From the NCBI RefSeq assembly GCF_900111685.1, contig NZ_FOHX01000011.1, forward strand, positions 1 to 64,000: a stretch of 64,000 nucleotides of DNA, in the 5' to 3' direction. This document shows, piece by piece, positions 19,684 through 28,676 of the stretch (position 1 is the first letter of the stretch; each line of letters begins with the position of its first letter). The notes under the pieces were generated by a model. That model did not search any database and was not told the DNA's origin. It saw nothing but the letters and a program-made list of their open reading frames with translations. The position numbers and the translations under genes are program-made. This DNA comes from Nonomuraea wenchangensis (GTDB taxonomy: Bacteria; Actinomycetota; Actinomycetes; Streptosporangiales; Streptosporangiaceae).

Positions 19684-22110
19684 TCACGAGCGCGCTCGCA
19701 CGCTCAGCGCCACCGCCCCGAACAGGACCACGTCCTTGTCGGTGGCGATCGTCAGCCCGGGATCGGCCCCCAGCTCCGCGCCCACCGTGTCGACGTCGAC
19801 GCCGAACGTCATCTCCGCCGCCCCGGTGGCGGAGCCGTCGAAGACGTTGGCCCGGTCGCGGTCGCCGCCCGCCGGGGTGAGGGCGCCGCTGCCGAGGGAG
19901 ACGCGGTCGCCCGTGAGGCCGGCGTCGCCCTCCCAGGTGACCAGCTCGGCCCGCGCGGGAGCCGCGGCGGGGGTGAGCCCGCCGATCGGCAGGCGTACCC
20001 GCCGCCGCGGCCCGCCGACGACGGTGGCGCTGTCGAGCACGACGGCCTGGCTGTACGGCTCGCGCGGATCGGTGACGACCAGCACCAGGCTCCATCCGGC
20101 GTACCCCGCCGTCCCCTCCACGGCGGGCGCGTCGGCCGCCCACCACAGGCCGCTCCTGCGCGCCTCGGCCGCCAGCATGCTCACGTCGGCGAACGCCTGG
20201 TAGGCCGGCCCGTTGGGCAGCTCGCGGACGGCCGCGTTCGAGGGATGGACGGTGACGTACGACCGCCGCCCCGGAGGCCGCACCCTGATCGGGCCGGCCC
20301 GGTCGCCGCTCGCCGACCAGTAGAGCCCGGCCCACACCACCCGCCCGCCCTTCGGCAGGACGAGCCGGGCGGCGCTGGAGGAGCGGGTCGCCGGGTCGTC
20401 GTCGCGGTCGAGCGGCGCCATCGGCCACAGGTCGTTGTCCCGCTGGTCGCCCTGCCGCGACCGGGCCTCCGCACAGCCCACGCGCTCCTCGGGACAGGTC
20501 AGCAGGGCGTTGCCGACCGCGCGTACGGTGACCTTGCCCTCGGTGGCGAACCTGGCGGGCGCGCCGCTCGCCCGCACACCGTCCTCGGCCTGCGCCCGCA
20601 CCCGCACTCCCCCGGCCTCGACCCGCAGCGCGGGCCCGGCGCCCTCGGGTGCCTTCTCGTCGACCCGTACGCGCAGGAACACCGCCGTGCCCTGGCCGGG
20701 CGGCAGCGGCGCCCGCTCGCACCGGGCGCCGCCGCCGGAAGGGCGGCAGGCCCAGCCGTCGGCCGTGCCGGCCGGGCCGTGGAGCGCGGCGGCCTGGTGG
20801 AGGCGGGCCGTGGGGACGAGCGTGACGCCCTTCGGCAGATCGACCAGCGCGGCCAGCTCGCCGCTGGGCGCGTCGCCGTCGTTGCGCAGCCGGATGCCGA
20901 CGATGCCGGGCTGGGCGCGGACGAGCGCGCCGAGAGGATCGATGGCGGCCCGCAGCCGGGCCTGACCGGGCGAGGTGCCCGCAGGCCCGGCAGCCGTGCC
21001 CATGGACGGCGCCAACGGGGAACGCGGCCCCGGCCACAGAGGGGACGGCACCAGCACGGGACCCGCCCCCGGCCACAGCGGGGACGGCGCCGGAGCGGGA
21101 CGTGCGCCTGGCTGCGGCGGGGACGGAGGAGGCGGGGCGGGGGCGGACGAAGGCGGGATCTCCGGTGAGGCCGCGACGAGGCGGCCGGTCGGTTGGTCGG
21201 CGGAGATCAGGAGGATCGCGGTGGTCATGGCGGCCGCGACCGCGAGCCCACCGCCCAGCGTGGCCCGCCGCCGTCGCGTCGCCCGGCGGAGCACGGCGAG
21301 GACCCGCAGCAGCCCCGCCGCCCCGCCCGTGCCCTTGGCCAGCGCCGCGGCGTAGCCGCCGAAGACCGGGCCGACGATCAGCGGCCCCACCATCACCCGC
21401 AGCCCGCGGTTGACGTCGGCCAGCTCCAGCAGCACACCGTTGCACTCCTCGCACCGGCCGACGTGCTCGTCGATCAGCCGGGAGTCGCGCCGCGCCAGCC
21501 CGCCCCGCACGTACGCGCCCATCCTGCCGAGCACCGGCCGGCACTCGCGCCGCGGCTGCGAGCCGAGATGCGCCTGGAGGTACGCCTGCCGCAGCCCCTC
21601 CCGCGCCCGGTAGGCCAGGGCGGCCACGCCGTTGGCCGACAGGCCGAGCAGGGGCGCGACCGCGGCGGGCCGGCACCGTTCGACCTCGACGTGCCAGAGC
21701 ACGGCCCGCCACCGCTCGGGCAGCGACAGGTAGGCGCGGGCGATGAGCGACTTCTCCAGCCCGACGAGCGCGGGTTCGACGAAGGGCAGGCCCGGGTCGT
21801 AGTCCTCGAACTCGCCGGCGGTGAGCCCGCGGCTCTCGACGCGGGAGCGGTCGTGGACGGTGCGGCGTACGACGGTCAGCAGGTAGGTGCGGAAGCCCCA
21901 CTCGGGGCCGCCGCCCCGGCCCACGAGATCGAGGATCTTGGTGAACGCCTCGGCGACGACGTCCTCGGCCTCCGTGCCGCGGACGAGCTGGCGGGCCAGC
22001 GCCCTGGCCGCGGCGGAGTGGCGCCGGTAGAGCTGCCCGTAGGCGGCGGCGTCGCCCTGTGCGGACGCGCGCAGGAGATCCGCGTCGCTGCGCGGCGGTT
22101 CGACACTCAT
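19684..22110 (-). CDS. ECF sigma factor fused to zinc finger, membrane helix and extracellular domain
   Basis: An 808-residue single polypeptide. Residues ~8-185 are an ECF sigma factor: region 2 includes DAAAYGQLYRRHSAAARAL and DVVAEAFTKIL; region 4 includes LPERWRAVLWHVEVE and LGLSANGVAALAYRAREGL. An anti-sigma-like zinc finger follows (~215-240, DEHVGRCEECNGVL), then a membrane helix (~290-310, GGLAVAAAMTTAILLI), a Pro-rich linker and ~430 extracellular residues in two DUF11-like or adhesin-like beta domains. This resembles the multidomain ECF52-type sigma factors. ATG 22110 has GAGG 5 bases upstream. Membrane anchoring implies that a surface signal controls release or activity. Confidence 0.85.
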   Translation of the reverse strand: MSVEPPRSDADLLRASAQGDAAAYGQLYRRHSAAARALARQLVRGTEAEDVVAEAFTKILDLVGRGGGPEWGFRTYLLTVVRRTVHDRSRVESRGLTAGEFEDYDPGLPFVEPALVGLEKSLIARAYLSLPERWRAVLWHVEVERCRPAAVAPLLGLSANGVAALAYRAREGLRQAYLQAHLGSQPRRECRPVLGRMGAYVRGGLARRDSRLIDEHVGRCEECNGVLLELADVNRGLRVMVGPLIVGPVFGGYAAALAKGTGGAAGLLRVLAVLRRATRRRRATLGGGLAVAAAMTTAILLISADQPTGRLVAASPEIPPSSAPAPPPPSPPQPGARPAPAPSPLWPGAGPVLVPSPLWPGPRSPLAPSMGTAAGPAGTSPGQARLRAAIDPLGALVRAQPGIVGIRLRNDGDAPSGELAALVDLPKGVTLVPTARLHQAAALHGPAGTADGWACRPSGGGARCERAPLPPGQGTAVFLRVRVDEKAPEGAGPALRVEAGGVRVRAQAEDGVRASGAPARFATEGKVTVRAVGNALLTCPEERVGCAEARSRQGDQRDNDLWPMAPLDRDDDPATRSSSAARLVLPKGGRVVWAGLYWSASGDRAGPIRVRPPGRRSYVTVHPSNAAVRELPNGPAYQAFADVSMLAAEARRSGLWWAADAPAVEGTAGYAGWSLVLVVTDPREPYSQAVVLDSATVVGGPRRRVRLPIGGLTPAAAPARAELVTWEGDAGLTGDRVSLGSGALTPAGGDRDRANVFDGSATGAAEMTFGVDVDTVGAELGADPGLTIATDKDVVLFGAVALSVRARS

Positions 22111-22246
22111 GGTGACCTCGCGATTACGTGGCGTTGCCTCGCGCATACATTCCGCAGTCCCCGTCGTGGCTAAACCGCGGGACCGGCTTTGACCGCGAGG
22201 CCGTACCGGCGAGGTCCGGCCTGATCAGGACCCTAAGCTTGGAGGC

Positions 22247-22780
22247 ATGACAGACCGCGACAATCTGCTGGCCGAGATCAAGAAGAAGGCCGTCGTGCAC
22301 GGCAAGGTCACGCTCTCCTCGGGCATGGAGGCCGACTGGTATCTCGACCTGCGGCGGATCACGCTCGACGGCGTGGCCGCGCCCCTCGTCGGCAAGGTGA
22401 TGCTCGACCTGACCGACGACCTCGGCTACGACGCCGTGGGCGGCCTCACCCTCGGGGCCGATCCGGTGGCGGCCGCCATGCTGCACGCGGCGGCGGCGCG
22501 CGGGCGCGCGCTCGACTCGTTCGTGGTGCGCAAGGCCACCAAGCAGCACGGTCTCCAGCGGCGGATCGAGGGGCCCGACGTGGCCGGGCGGCGGGTGCTG
22601 GCCGTGGAGGACACCTCGACCACGGGCGGATCGGTGCTGACCGCGGTGGAGGCGCTGCGCGAGGCCGGGGCCGAGGTGGTGGCCGTGGCCACGATCGTCG
22701 ACCGGGGCGCGCGCGAGCGGATCGCCGGCGAGGGGCTGGAGTATCGCACCGCGTACACGCTGGACGACCTGGGCCTCTGA
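22247..22780 (+). CDS. pyrE: Orotate phosphoribosyltransferase
   Basis: A 177-residue type I phosphoribosyltransferase that joins orotate to PRPP, giving OMP in pyrimidine synthesis. The PRPP-binding loop is VLAVEDTSTTGGS near residue 120. KVTLSSGMEADWYLDLR at the N-terminus and FVVRKATKQHG for the flexible catalytic loop are typical. The length matches actinobacterial PyrE. It stands alone on this strand, divergent from the sigma-factor gene, with a 136-base shared upstream region. Confidence 0.96.
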   Translation: MTDRDNLLAEIKKKAVVHGKVTLSSGMEADWYLDLRRITLDGVAAPLVGKVMLDLTDDLGYDAVGGLTLGADPVAAAMLHAAAARGRALDSFVVRKATKQHGLQRRIEGPDVAGRRVLAVEDTSTTGGSVLTAVEALREAGAEVVAVATIVDRGARERIAGEGLEYRTAYTLDDLGL

Positions 22781-22787
22781 CCGGCGC

Positions 22788-23222
22788 TCAGCCGGAGGAG
22801 GCGCGCACCGTGAACGCCTGCCTGGCGCCCGGATCTCCCTGCGGGCGGGGCAGGCCGTTCTCGGTGACGCGGACGGTGCCGCCGTCGCTCACCACGACGT
22901 CCAGCTCGTCCTCGAAGTAGTTGACCTCTTCGCCCCTGCTCATCTCGCGGTGCTGGAGCACGTCGCCGCCGGGCACGCGTACGGTGACGGTGGGGCACGT
23001 CTCCGCCAGGCACTCGATGCGCACGGTCGGCACCCGCGCGTCCGGCTCGTCCACGGGGGTGGCCGCCGCGGAGACGCGCTCGCGCTCGGCCTGCGACGGC
23101 GCGCTGAGCGTGCCGATCAGCGCCCGCGCGCCGATGACCAGGAGTGTCACCAGGGCACCCGCCGCGACAACGGCCAGCGCCATGCGGGCGAGACCCATCG
23201 GATCCGACCTGTGGCGTCCCAC
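22788..23222 (-). CDS. Membrane-anchored protein of unknown function
   Basis: A 144-residue protein with one N-terminal membrane helix (ALAVVAAGALVTLLVIGARAL) and an extracytoplasmic domain of about 95 residues containing a CLAETC cysteine pair and beta-rich sequence (VTVRVPGGDVLQHREM, FEDELDVVVSDGGTVRV). The domain resembles the DUF4115 (RodZ C-terminal) fold in length and strand pattern, but that is tentative. It is convergent with pyrE (7-base gap) and upstream of the dedA gene on the same strand. Confidence 0.7.
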   Translation of the reverse strand: MGRHRSDPMGLARMALAVVAAGALVTLLVIGARALIGTLSAPSQAERERVSAAATPVDEPDARVPTVRIECLAETCPTVTVRVPGGDVLQHREMSRGEEVNYFEDELDVVVSDGGTVRVTENGLPRPQGDPGARQAFTVRASSG

Positions 23223-23288
23223 ACAGGGAGCGTAGCGCGTGGTATGCGGCTCTTCCGGATCTTCGCCGGCTCAGAATCCCAGAAGGTC

Positions 23289-23990
23289 TCAGAAAGGGTC
23301 GCCGACGCGGTGGTGCTTGCCGTTGGGGGCGGGCAGCCGCTTCGCCTCACGGCGCTTCTTGATCACCTCGACGAAGATCGGGATGAGCGAGATCAAAACG
23401 ATGACGAACACGCCCGGCAGGATGTACTTGTCGATCTGCTTCGGATCGACCTGGCCGCCCAGGAAGTGGCCGAGCAGGAGCAGGCCCTCGACCCAGACGA
23501 CGCCGCCGATGACGTTCCATACGAAGAAACGCCGGGGGTGCATCTCCAGGACGCCCGCGACGGGATTCATGAACGTACGGACGATCGGCACGAACCTGGC
23601 CAGGACGACCGCCTTGGCCGGGCCGAACTTCTCGAAGAACTCCTCGGCCCGGAGCACGTGCTCCCTCTTGAACAACCGCGAATCGGGTTTGTCAAACATC
23701 CTCCGCCCGAAACGCGCCCCCAGGAAATGCCCGAGCTGGGCCCCGGCGATGGCGCACAACGGCGTGCCGATCACCAGGAGGGGGAAGGAGAGCGGCTCGA
23801 TGCCCATGCCCGCCGCGACGGACGCGGAGCTGAAAATCCCCGCGGCCACCAACAACGAGTCTCCGGGCAGGAAGAACCCGAGCAGCAGACCCGTCTCTGC
23901 GAAGATGATGGCCAGCACGCCGATCGTGGCGAAAGTGCCGAGAATGGTGAGCCACCACGTCGGGTCGAGGAGATTCAAGAGCCAGTCCAC
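23289..23990 (-). CDS. DedA-family membrane protein
   Basis: A 233-residue integral membrane protein of the DedA/VTT family with about five hydrophobic segments. The family signature is visible in LLLGFFLPGDSLLVAAG and in FGPAKAVVLARFVPIVRTFMNPVAG, where the paired acidic and arginine residues are required for lipid flipping in characterised homologues. Family members translocate undecaprenyl phosphate or phosphatidylethanolamine. It lies directly downstream of no other minus-strand gene and is divergent from the fba gene. Confidence 0.9.
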   Translation of the reverse strand: MDWLLNLLDPTWWLTILGTFATIGVLAIIFAETGLLLGFFLPGDSLLVAAGIFSSASVAAGMGIEPLSFPLLVIGTPLCAIAGAQLGHFLGARFGRRMFDKPDSRLFKREHVLRAEEFFEKFGPAKAVVLARFVPIVRTFMNPVAGVLEMHPRRFFVWNVIGGVVWVEGLLLLGHFLGGQVDPKQIDKYILPGVFVIVLISLIPIFVEVIKKRREAKRLPAPNGKHHRVGDPF

Positions 23991-24118
23991 GGGCAGAGCC
24001 TACCCTTAGCGGGCATGAGTGAGGTGTTCCGTGCACGGGCGTTGTCTCTACCACGCCGGGTAGTGAGCCGGAATACTGGGCCCTGGCGCACAGCCGTTAC
24101 TTCTCAGGGAGATGAATC

Positions 24119-25141
24119 ATGCCTATTGCGACTCCAGAGGTCTACGCTGAGATGCTCGACCGGGCCAAGGCCGGCGGATTCGCCTACCCGGCGATCAACG
24201 TGACCTCATCGCAGACGTTGAACGCCGCGCTGCGCGGGTTCGCCGAGGCGGAGAGCGACGGCATCGTCCAGGTCTCCACCGGCGGCGCGGAGTTCCTGTC
24301 CGGCACGACGGTCAAGGACATGGTCACCGGCGCGACCGCGCTGGCCGAGTACGCCCGCATCGTCGCCGACAAATACCCGGTCACCGTGGCCCTGCACACC
24401 GACCACTGCCCGAAGAACAAGCTCGACGGCTTCATGCGGCCGCTGATCGACATCTCGCTGGAGCGGGTGTCCAAGGGCCTCGACCCGCTCTTCCAGTCGC
24501 ACATGTGGGACGGCTCCGCCGTACCTCTGGAGGAGAACCTGGAGATCGCCCAGGAGCTCCTCGACAAGTGCGCGCGGGCCCGGATCATCATGGAGATGGA
24601 GATCGGGGTCGTCGGCGGCGAGGAGGACGGCGTCGTCGGCGAGATCAACGAGAAGCTCTACACGACCAGCGAGGACGCGCTGGCCACCGCCGAGGCGGTC
24701 GGCGTCGGCGACCGCGGCCGCTACATGCTGGCCGCGACCTTCGGCAACGTGCACGGCGTCTACAAGCCGGGCCACGTCAAGCTGCGGCCGGGCGTGCTGA
24801 AGGAGATCCAGGAGGCGGTCGGCGCCAAGTACGGCAAGGACAAGCCCTTCGACCTGGTCTTCCACGGCGGCTCCGGCTCGACGCAGGAGGAGATCCAGGA
24901 GGCCATCTCCTACGGCGTGGTGAAGATGAACATCGACACCGACACCCAATACGCCTTCACCCGCCCGATCGCCGACCACATGTTCCGCAACTACGACGGC
25001 GTGCTCAAGGTGGACGGCGAGGTCGGCAACAAGAAGACGTACGACCCGCGCTCGTACGGCAAGGCCGCCGAGACCGGCATGGCCGCCCGCGTCGTCGAGG
25101 CGTGCCAGCACCTCAACAGCGCTGGGACGAAGATCTCGTAG
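24119..25141 (+). CDS. fba: Class II fructose-bisphosphate aldolase
   Basis: A 340-residue zinc aldolase of glycolysis and gluconeogenesis, cleaving fructose 1,6-bisphosphate to DHAP and glyceraldehyde 3-phosphate. Zinc ligands and active-site motifs are visible: LHTDHCPKNKLD, EMEIGVVGGEEDGV, FGNVHGVYKPGHVKL and VFHGGSGSTQEE. The length is standard for the actinobacterial type. The start MPIATPEVYAEML follows an AGGGAGA Shine-Dalgarno. DUF3151 and purA follow on the same strand. Confidence 0.97.
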   Translation: MPIATPEVYAEMLDRAKAGGFAYPAINVTSSQTLNAALRGFAEAESDGIVQVSTGGAEFLSGTTVKDMVTGATALAEYARIVADKYPVTVALHTDHCPKNKLDGFMRPLIDISLERVSKGLDPLFQSHMWDGSAVPLEENLEIAQELLDKCARARIIMEMEIGVVGGEEDGVVGEINEKLYTTSEDALATAEAVGVGDRGRYMLAATFGNVHGVYKPGHVKLRPGVLKEIQEAVGAKYGKDKPFDLVFHGGSGSTQEEIQEAISYGVVKMNIDTDTQYAFTRPIADHMFRNYDGVLKVDGEVGNKKTYDPRSYGKAAETGMAARVVEACQHLNSAGTKIS

Positions 25142-25175
25142 CCACGCGCCTGGCCCGGCGGGTATGACTTGTCCT

Positions 25176-25586
25176 ATGGATAACCTTCTCGCCGGGCCGC
25201 CCCCGACTCATCTGCCGGACCTGCCCGAGGCCAGGGAAGCGCTGGAATCCGGCGCCAAGGCCTCCGACGTGGCCGCCCGCTACCCCGCCCACCCGGCGGC
25301 GTGGGCCGCGCTGGCGGAGGAGTACTTCGCCCAGGGGCATGCGGTCACCTCCTACGCCTTCGCGCGCACCGGCTACCACCGCGGCCTCGACCAGCTGCGC
25401 CGTAACGGCTGGAAGGGACACGGGCCCATCCCCTGGGAGCACGAGCCCAACCGCGGCTTCCTCCGCTGCCTGTACTCCCTGGCCAGGGCCGCCCAGGCGA
25501 TCGGCGAGAAGGACGAGGCCGAGCGCTGCCTGCAGTTCCTCAAGGACAGCACGGAAACCGGCTACGAGGCACTGACGAAGGGGTAG
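25176..25586 (+). CDS. DUF3151 family protein
   Basis: A 136-residue conserved actinobacterial protein. MDNLLAGPPPTHLPDLPEAR at the start and VTSYAFARTGYHRGLDQLRR, then NRGFLRCLYSLARAAQAIGE, are family hallmarks as I know them. The helical repeats resemble a TPR-like fold. The ATG at 25176 is preferred to 25164. It sits between fba and purA, its usual neighbours in this order, 34 bases after fba, so probably co-transcribed with fba. Biochemical function is unknown. Confidence 0.88.
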   Translation: MDNLLAGPPPTHLPDLPEAREALESGAKASDVAARYPAHPAAWAALAEEYFAQGHAVTSYAFARTGYHRGLDQLRRNGWKGHGPIPWEHEPNRGFLRCLYSLARAAQAIGEKDEAERCLQFLKDSTETGYEALTKG

Positions 25587-25601
25587 GACCGCGCGGCCCC
25601 C

Positions 25602-25678
25602 TTGGGACGAAAGGACACGTTCGGGTAGTCTCTCTACGCAAGAGCCCCTGTCGCGCTTGCGCCAGGGGTTTCGTTTTG
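25602..25678 (+). promoter_or_regulatory. purA promoter with terminator-like leader hairpin
   Basis: TTGGGA (25602-25607), an 18-base spacer and TAGTCT (25626-25631) form a good vegetative promoter. Only a few bases beyond the expected start lies a hairpin with stem CCCCTG/CAGGGG (25645-25650 with 25663-25668) plus inner CGC/GCG, followed by TTTCGTTTTG. A competing pairing, CGCAAG (25637-25642) with CTTGCG (25656-25661), would disrupt it. The layout is that of an attenuator; it could instead simply terminate readthrough from DUF3151. Confidence 0.5.
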
Positions 25679-25696
25679 TGCTCGGGAGACTGAACC

Positions 25697-26980
25697 ATGC
25701 CGGCTGCCGTTCTCGTTGGTGCCCAGTGGGGCGATGAGGGCAAGGGCAAGGCCACCGACTTGCTCGGTGGCGACGTCGATTACGTCGTCCGCTATCAGGG
25801 GGGCAACAACGCGGGCCACACGGTCGTCATCGGCGACCAGAAGTACGCGCTGCACCTGCTGCCGACGGGCATCCTGTCGCCGGAGGTCGTCCCCGTCATC
25901 GGCAACGGCGTGGTCATCGACCCGGGCGTGCTGCTCAGCGAGATCGACGGGCTGGCCGCGCGGGGGATCTCCGCCGAGCGGCTGCTGATCTCGGCGAACG
26001 CCCACCTGATCATGCCCCACCACAAGGCCCTGGACAAGGTCACCGAGCGCTACCTCGGCAAGGCCAAGATCGGGACGACCGGGCGCGGCATCGGGCCCGC
26101 GTACGGCGACAAGATCGCCCGGATGGGCGTGCGCGTGCAGGACCTGCTCGACCCCGGCATCCTGGCGAAGAAGATCGAGGTCGCGCTGACCGAGAAGAAC
26201 CAGGTGCTCACCAAGGTCTACAACCGGCGCGGCATCGAGCCGCAGGCGGTGCTGGAGGAGTACCTCGGCTACGCCGAGCGGCTCAAGCCGCACATCGCCG
26301 ACACCTCGCTGGTGCTGTCGAAGGCGCTGGACGAGGACAAGTTCGTGCTGCTGGAGGGCGGGCAGGGCACGCTGCTCGACATCGACCACGGCACCTACCC
26401 GTTCGTGACGTCGTCCTCGCCCACCTCGGGGGGCGCGTGCGCGGGGGCGGGCATCCCGCCGAACCGGCTCACGAAGATCATCGGCATTCTCAAGGCGTAC
26501 ACCACCCGCGTCGGCTCGGGCCCGTTCCCGACGGAGCTGACCGACGAGATGGGCGAATGGCTGCGCACGACCGGCGGCGAGTACGGCGTGACCACGGGCC
26601 GCAACCGCCGCTGCGGCTGGTTCGACGCGGTCATCGCCCGCTACGCCACCCGGATCAACGGCGTCACCGACTACTTCCTCACCAAGCTGGACGTGCTGTC
26701 CGGCCTGGAGCGCATCCCGGTGTGCGTCGCCTACGAGGTGGACGGCGTCCGCCACGACGAGATCCCGATGACGCAGACCGACTTCCACCACGCCAAGCCG
26801 ATCTACGAGGAGTTCCCGGGCTGGCAGGAGGACATCACCGGCGCCAAGACCTTCGCCGACCTGCCGCCGAACGCGCAGGCGTACGTGCGGACGCTGGAGG
26901 AGATGAGCGGCGCCCCGATCAGCGCCATCGGCGTCGGCCCCGGCCGCGACCAGACCGTGGTGGTCCGTCCCCTGGTCTGA
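25697..26980 (+). CDS. purA: Adenylosuccinate synthetase
   Basis: A 427-residue enzyme joining IMP and aspartate with GTP to make adenylosuccinate, the first committed AMP step. Signature motifs are GAQWGDEGKGKATDLL at residues 7-22 (GTP loop), GNNAGHTVV, the IMP-binding GTTGRGIGPAYGDK, GQGTLLDIDHGTYPFVTSS and TTGRNRRCGWFDA. Full length. RBS GGGAGA lies 7 bases before the ATG. It is probably transcribed from its own promoter at 25602-25631. The 3' end is tandemly duplicated over its stop codon (see the repeat at 26973). Confidence 0.97.
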   Translation: MPAAVLVGAQWGDEGKGKATDLLGGDVDYVVRYQGGNNAGHTVVIGDQKYALHLLPTGILSPEVVPVIGNGVVIDPGVLLSEIDGLAARGISAERLLISANAHLIMPHHKALDKVTERYLGKAKIGTTGRGIGPAYGDKIARMGVRVQDLLDPGILAKKIEVALTEKNQVLTKVYNRRGIEPQAVLEEYLGYAERLKPHIADTSLVLSKALDEDKFVLLEGGQGTLLDIDHGTYPFVTSSSPTSGGACAGAGIPPNRLTKIIGILKAYTTRVGSGPFPTELTDEMGEWLRTTGGEYGVTTGRNRRCGWFDAVIARYATRINGVTDYFLTKLDVLSGLERIPVCVAYEVDGVRHDEIPMTQTDFHHAKPIYEEFPGWQEDITGAKTFADLPPNAQAYVRTLEEMSGAPISAIGVGPGRDQTVVVRPLV

Positions 26981-27006
26981 CCGCTCAGGTGGTCTGACCG
27001 TTCAGG
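26973..27006. repeat. 17-bp tandem duplication across two convergent stop codons
   Basis: TGGTCTGACCGCTCAGG (26973-26989) is followed at once by a copy with one mismatch (26990-27006). The first copy contains the purA stop and the second supplies the stop codon of the convergent GNAT gene. Confidence 0.8.
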
Positions 27007-27661
27007 CGGCGAGGACGGCGGCGGTCATCGGGGTGTGGAGGGTCCAGCCCAGGGTCTCGTAGAGGGCCTGGCCCTCGGCGGTGGCGACGAGGACGCCGGC
27101 GCGCGCTCCGCGGCGGGCGGCGTGGATCGCGAGCGTGCGCATGACGGCGGTGCCGAGGCCGCGGCGGCGGTGGCCGGGCGCGGTCTCCACCCGGTCCACG
27201 ACGACCGTTCCGCCGGCGACGGCGAACTGGCCTCGGGCGGCGACCTCCCCGGCCGGGGTCAGCAGGCGGGCGGCCGTGACCCCGGACCGGGTGGTGACGG
27301 CCAGGGCGTAGCCGGTCGGGGGCTCGGGCGGCGCGAGGCGGGCCAGGCCGGTCAGGCGGGCGGTCATCATGTACTCGTGGTCCTTGACGAGCCAGGGCCG
27401 CGGCAGCAGCGGGGCGATCGCGTCGGCGGGGGCACAGAGCTTGAGCCAGGTGCCCGGCGTGGTGAGCGTGGCGGTCAGGCGGCGCACGGTCTCCGGGGTG
27501 GGGTGGGCCACGATGTGGCGGGCGACGTGGCCGGGGAGTCCGACGTCCACGCGCAGGCCCCACGGTACGCGGACCGGCCCGGGGGTGTTGCGGGAGATGA
27601 CCCAGCCATCAACCCATGCCCGGACTATTGGGAAATGGGCAGGTTTAAGAACCTTTGCCAT
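27002..27661 (-). CDS. GNAT-family N-acetyltransferase
   Basis: A 219-residue protein with a C-terminal GNAT domain; the acetyl-CoA binding motif A is VETAPGHRRRGLGTAVMRTL (residues ~158-177), followed by ARAGVLVATAEGQALYETLGW. The N-terminal half, which includes a HIVAHPTPETVRRL segment, is a less conserved acceptor-side domain. Start MAKVLKPAHF at 27661 is chosen; the frame remains open upstream for ~265 codons, but that part is antisense to the glycerophosphodiesterase gene. Substrate unknown. It is convergent with purA and divergent from the phosphodiesterase gene. Confidence 0.85.
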   Translation of the reverse strand: MAKVLKPAHFPIVRAWVDGWVISRNTPGPVRVPWGLRVDVGLPGHVARHIVAHPTPETVRRLTATLTTPGTWLKLCAPADAIAPLLPRPWLVKDHEYMMTARLTGLARLAPPEPPTGYALAVTTRSGVTAARLLTPAGEVAARGQFAVAGGTVVVDRVETAPGHRRRGLGTAVMRTLAIHAARRGARAGVLVATAEGQALYETLGWTLHTPMTAAVLAA

Positions 27662-27769
27662 AGAGAACAGCCTATTGTCCCTTGAGGAGCATCCGACCGG
27701 GCGTAGCAGGATAAAAAGGACACGGCGTGGCACTGCCCCTGGACGCCCCGCTCCAGATAGGGTCCCCGT

Positions 27770-28675
27770 GTGCGCGTTGAGATTCATGGTCACCGGGGCG
27801 CCCGGGGCCTGTGGCCGGAGAACACCCTGCCGGGTATGAGCCGCACGATGGAGCTCGGCGTTCACGCGCTGGAGCTCGACGTGGCGCTCACCGCCGACCG
27901 GCGTCTCGTGCTCACGCACGACCTGACGGTCTCCGCCGTGACGAGCGCCGACCGGCGTCCGCTGCGCGACGGCGACCCGCTCCACCCCTACGTCGGCAAG
28001 CCGGTCAACGCCCTCACGCTGGCCCAGCTCCACACGCTCGACGTGGGCGTACGGCTGCCGCGCCACCCCGAAGACCCGTTCGCGCTCACCCAGGTCGCCA
28101 TGCCGGAGACCAGGATGCCGACGCTCGGCGCGGTGCTCGGGCTGGTCAACGCGTACGACGCCGAGAGCGTACGTCTGCACGTCGAGCTGAAGTCCGACCC
28201 CATGAGGCCGGAGCTGACGGCCGACCCCGAGATGTTCACCGAGCTCGTGATCGACGAGCTCGACCGGCACGGCCGGCTCGGCAACGTCGCCGTGCTCAGC
28301 TTCGACTGGCGGATCATCCGGCACGCCGCGCGTCTCGCGCCCGGCGTGCGGCGCTTCGCGCTCATCGAGCCCGACACCCTGCACTGGCACGACGACCTCG
28401 GCCCCGACGTGCCCGCCGCGGCCCGCGCGGCCGGGGCCACCACGCTCTCGCCCGAGCACGTCATGGTGGACGAGAAGCTGATGGCGCAGGCCGCCGCCGC
28501 CGAGCTCGACGTCGCCGTGTGGACGGTCAACGACGTCGCCCTCGGCGCCAGGATGCTCGACCTCGGCGTGTCCGGCATCGTGACCGACTACCCCGACCGG
28601 ATGCGTGAGCTGTGGCGCGAGCGGGGGCTGGAGCTGCCGCGGCCCGTCGCCCCGCTCAAGCCGGTCGGCGTCTGA
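27770..28675 (+). CDS. Glycerophosphodiester phosphodiesterase
   Basis: A 301-residue GDPD TIM-barrel protein hydrolysing glycerophosphodiesters to glycerol 3-phosphate and an alcohol. Catalytic motifs: HGHRGARGLWPENTLPG (His and Arg at residues ~6-10 and the PENT Glu), LELDVALTADRRLVLTHD with the Glu-x-Asp pair and the second His, and VAVWTVNDVALGARMLD. No signal peptide, so it is probably cytoplasmic. The GTG start at 27770 is fixed by the conserved MRVEIHGHRGA beginning. Divergent from the GNAT gene. Confidence 0.92.
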   Translation: MRVEIHGHRGARGLWPENTLPGMSRTMELGVHALELDVALTADRRLVLTHDLTVSAVTSADRRPLRDGDPLHPYVGKPVNALTLAQLHTLDVGVRLPRHPEDPFALTQVAMPETRMPTLGAVLGLVNAYDAESVRLHVELKSDPMRPELTADPEMFTELVIDELDRHGRLGNVAVLSFDWRIIRHAARLAPGVRRFALIEPDTLHWHDDLGPDVPAAARAAGATTLSPEHVMVDEKLMAQAAAAELDVAVWTVNDVALGARMLDLGVSGIVTDYPDRMRELWRERGLELPRPVAPLKPVGV

Positions 28676-28676
28676 G

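Noticed and set aside
27002..28459. Longer minus-strand frame extending the GNAT gene to 485 codons
   Set aside because: The extra part is antisense to the glycerophosphodiesterase; the GNAT protein begins naturally at ATG 27661.
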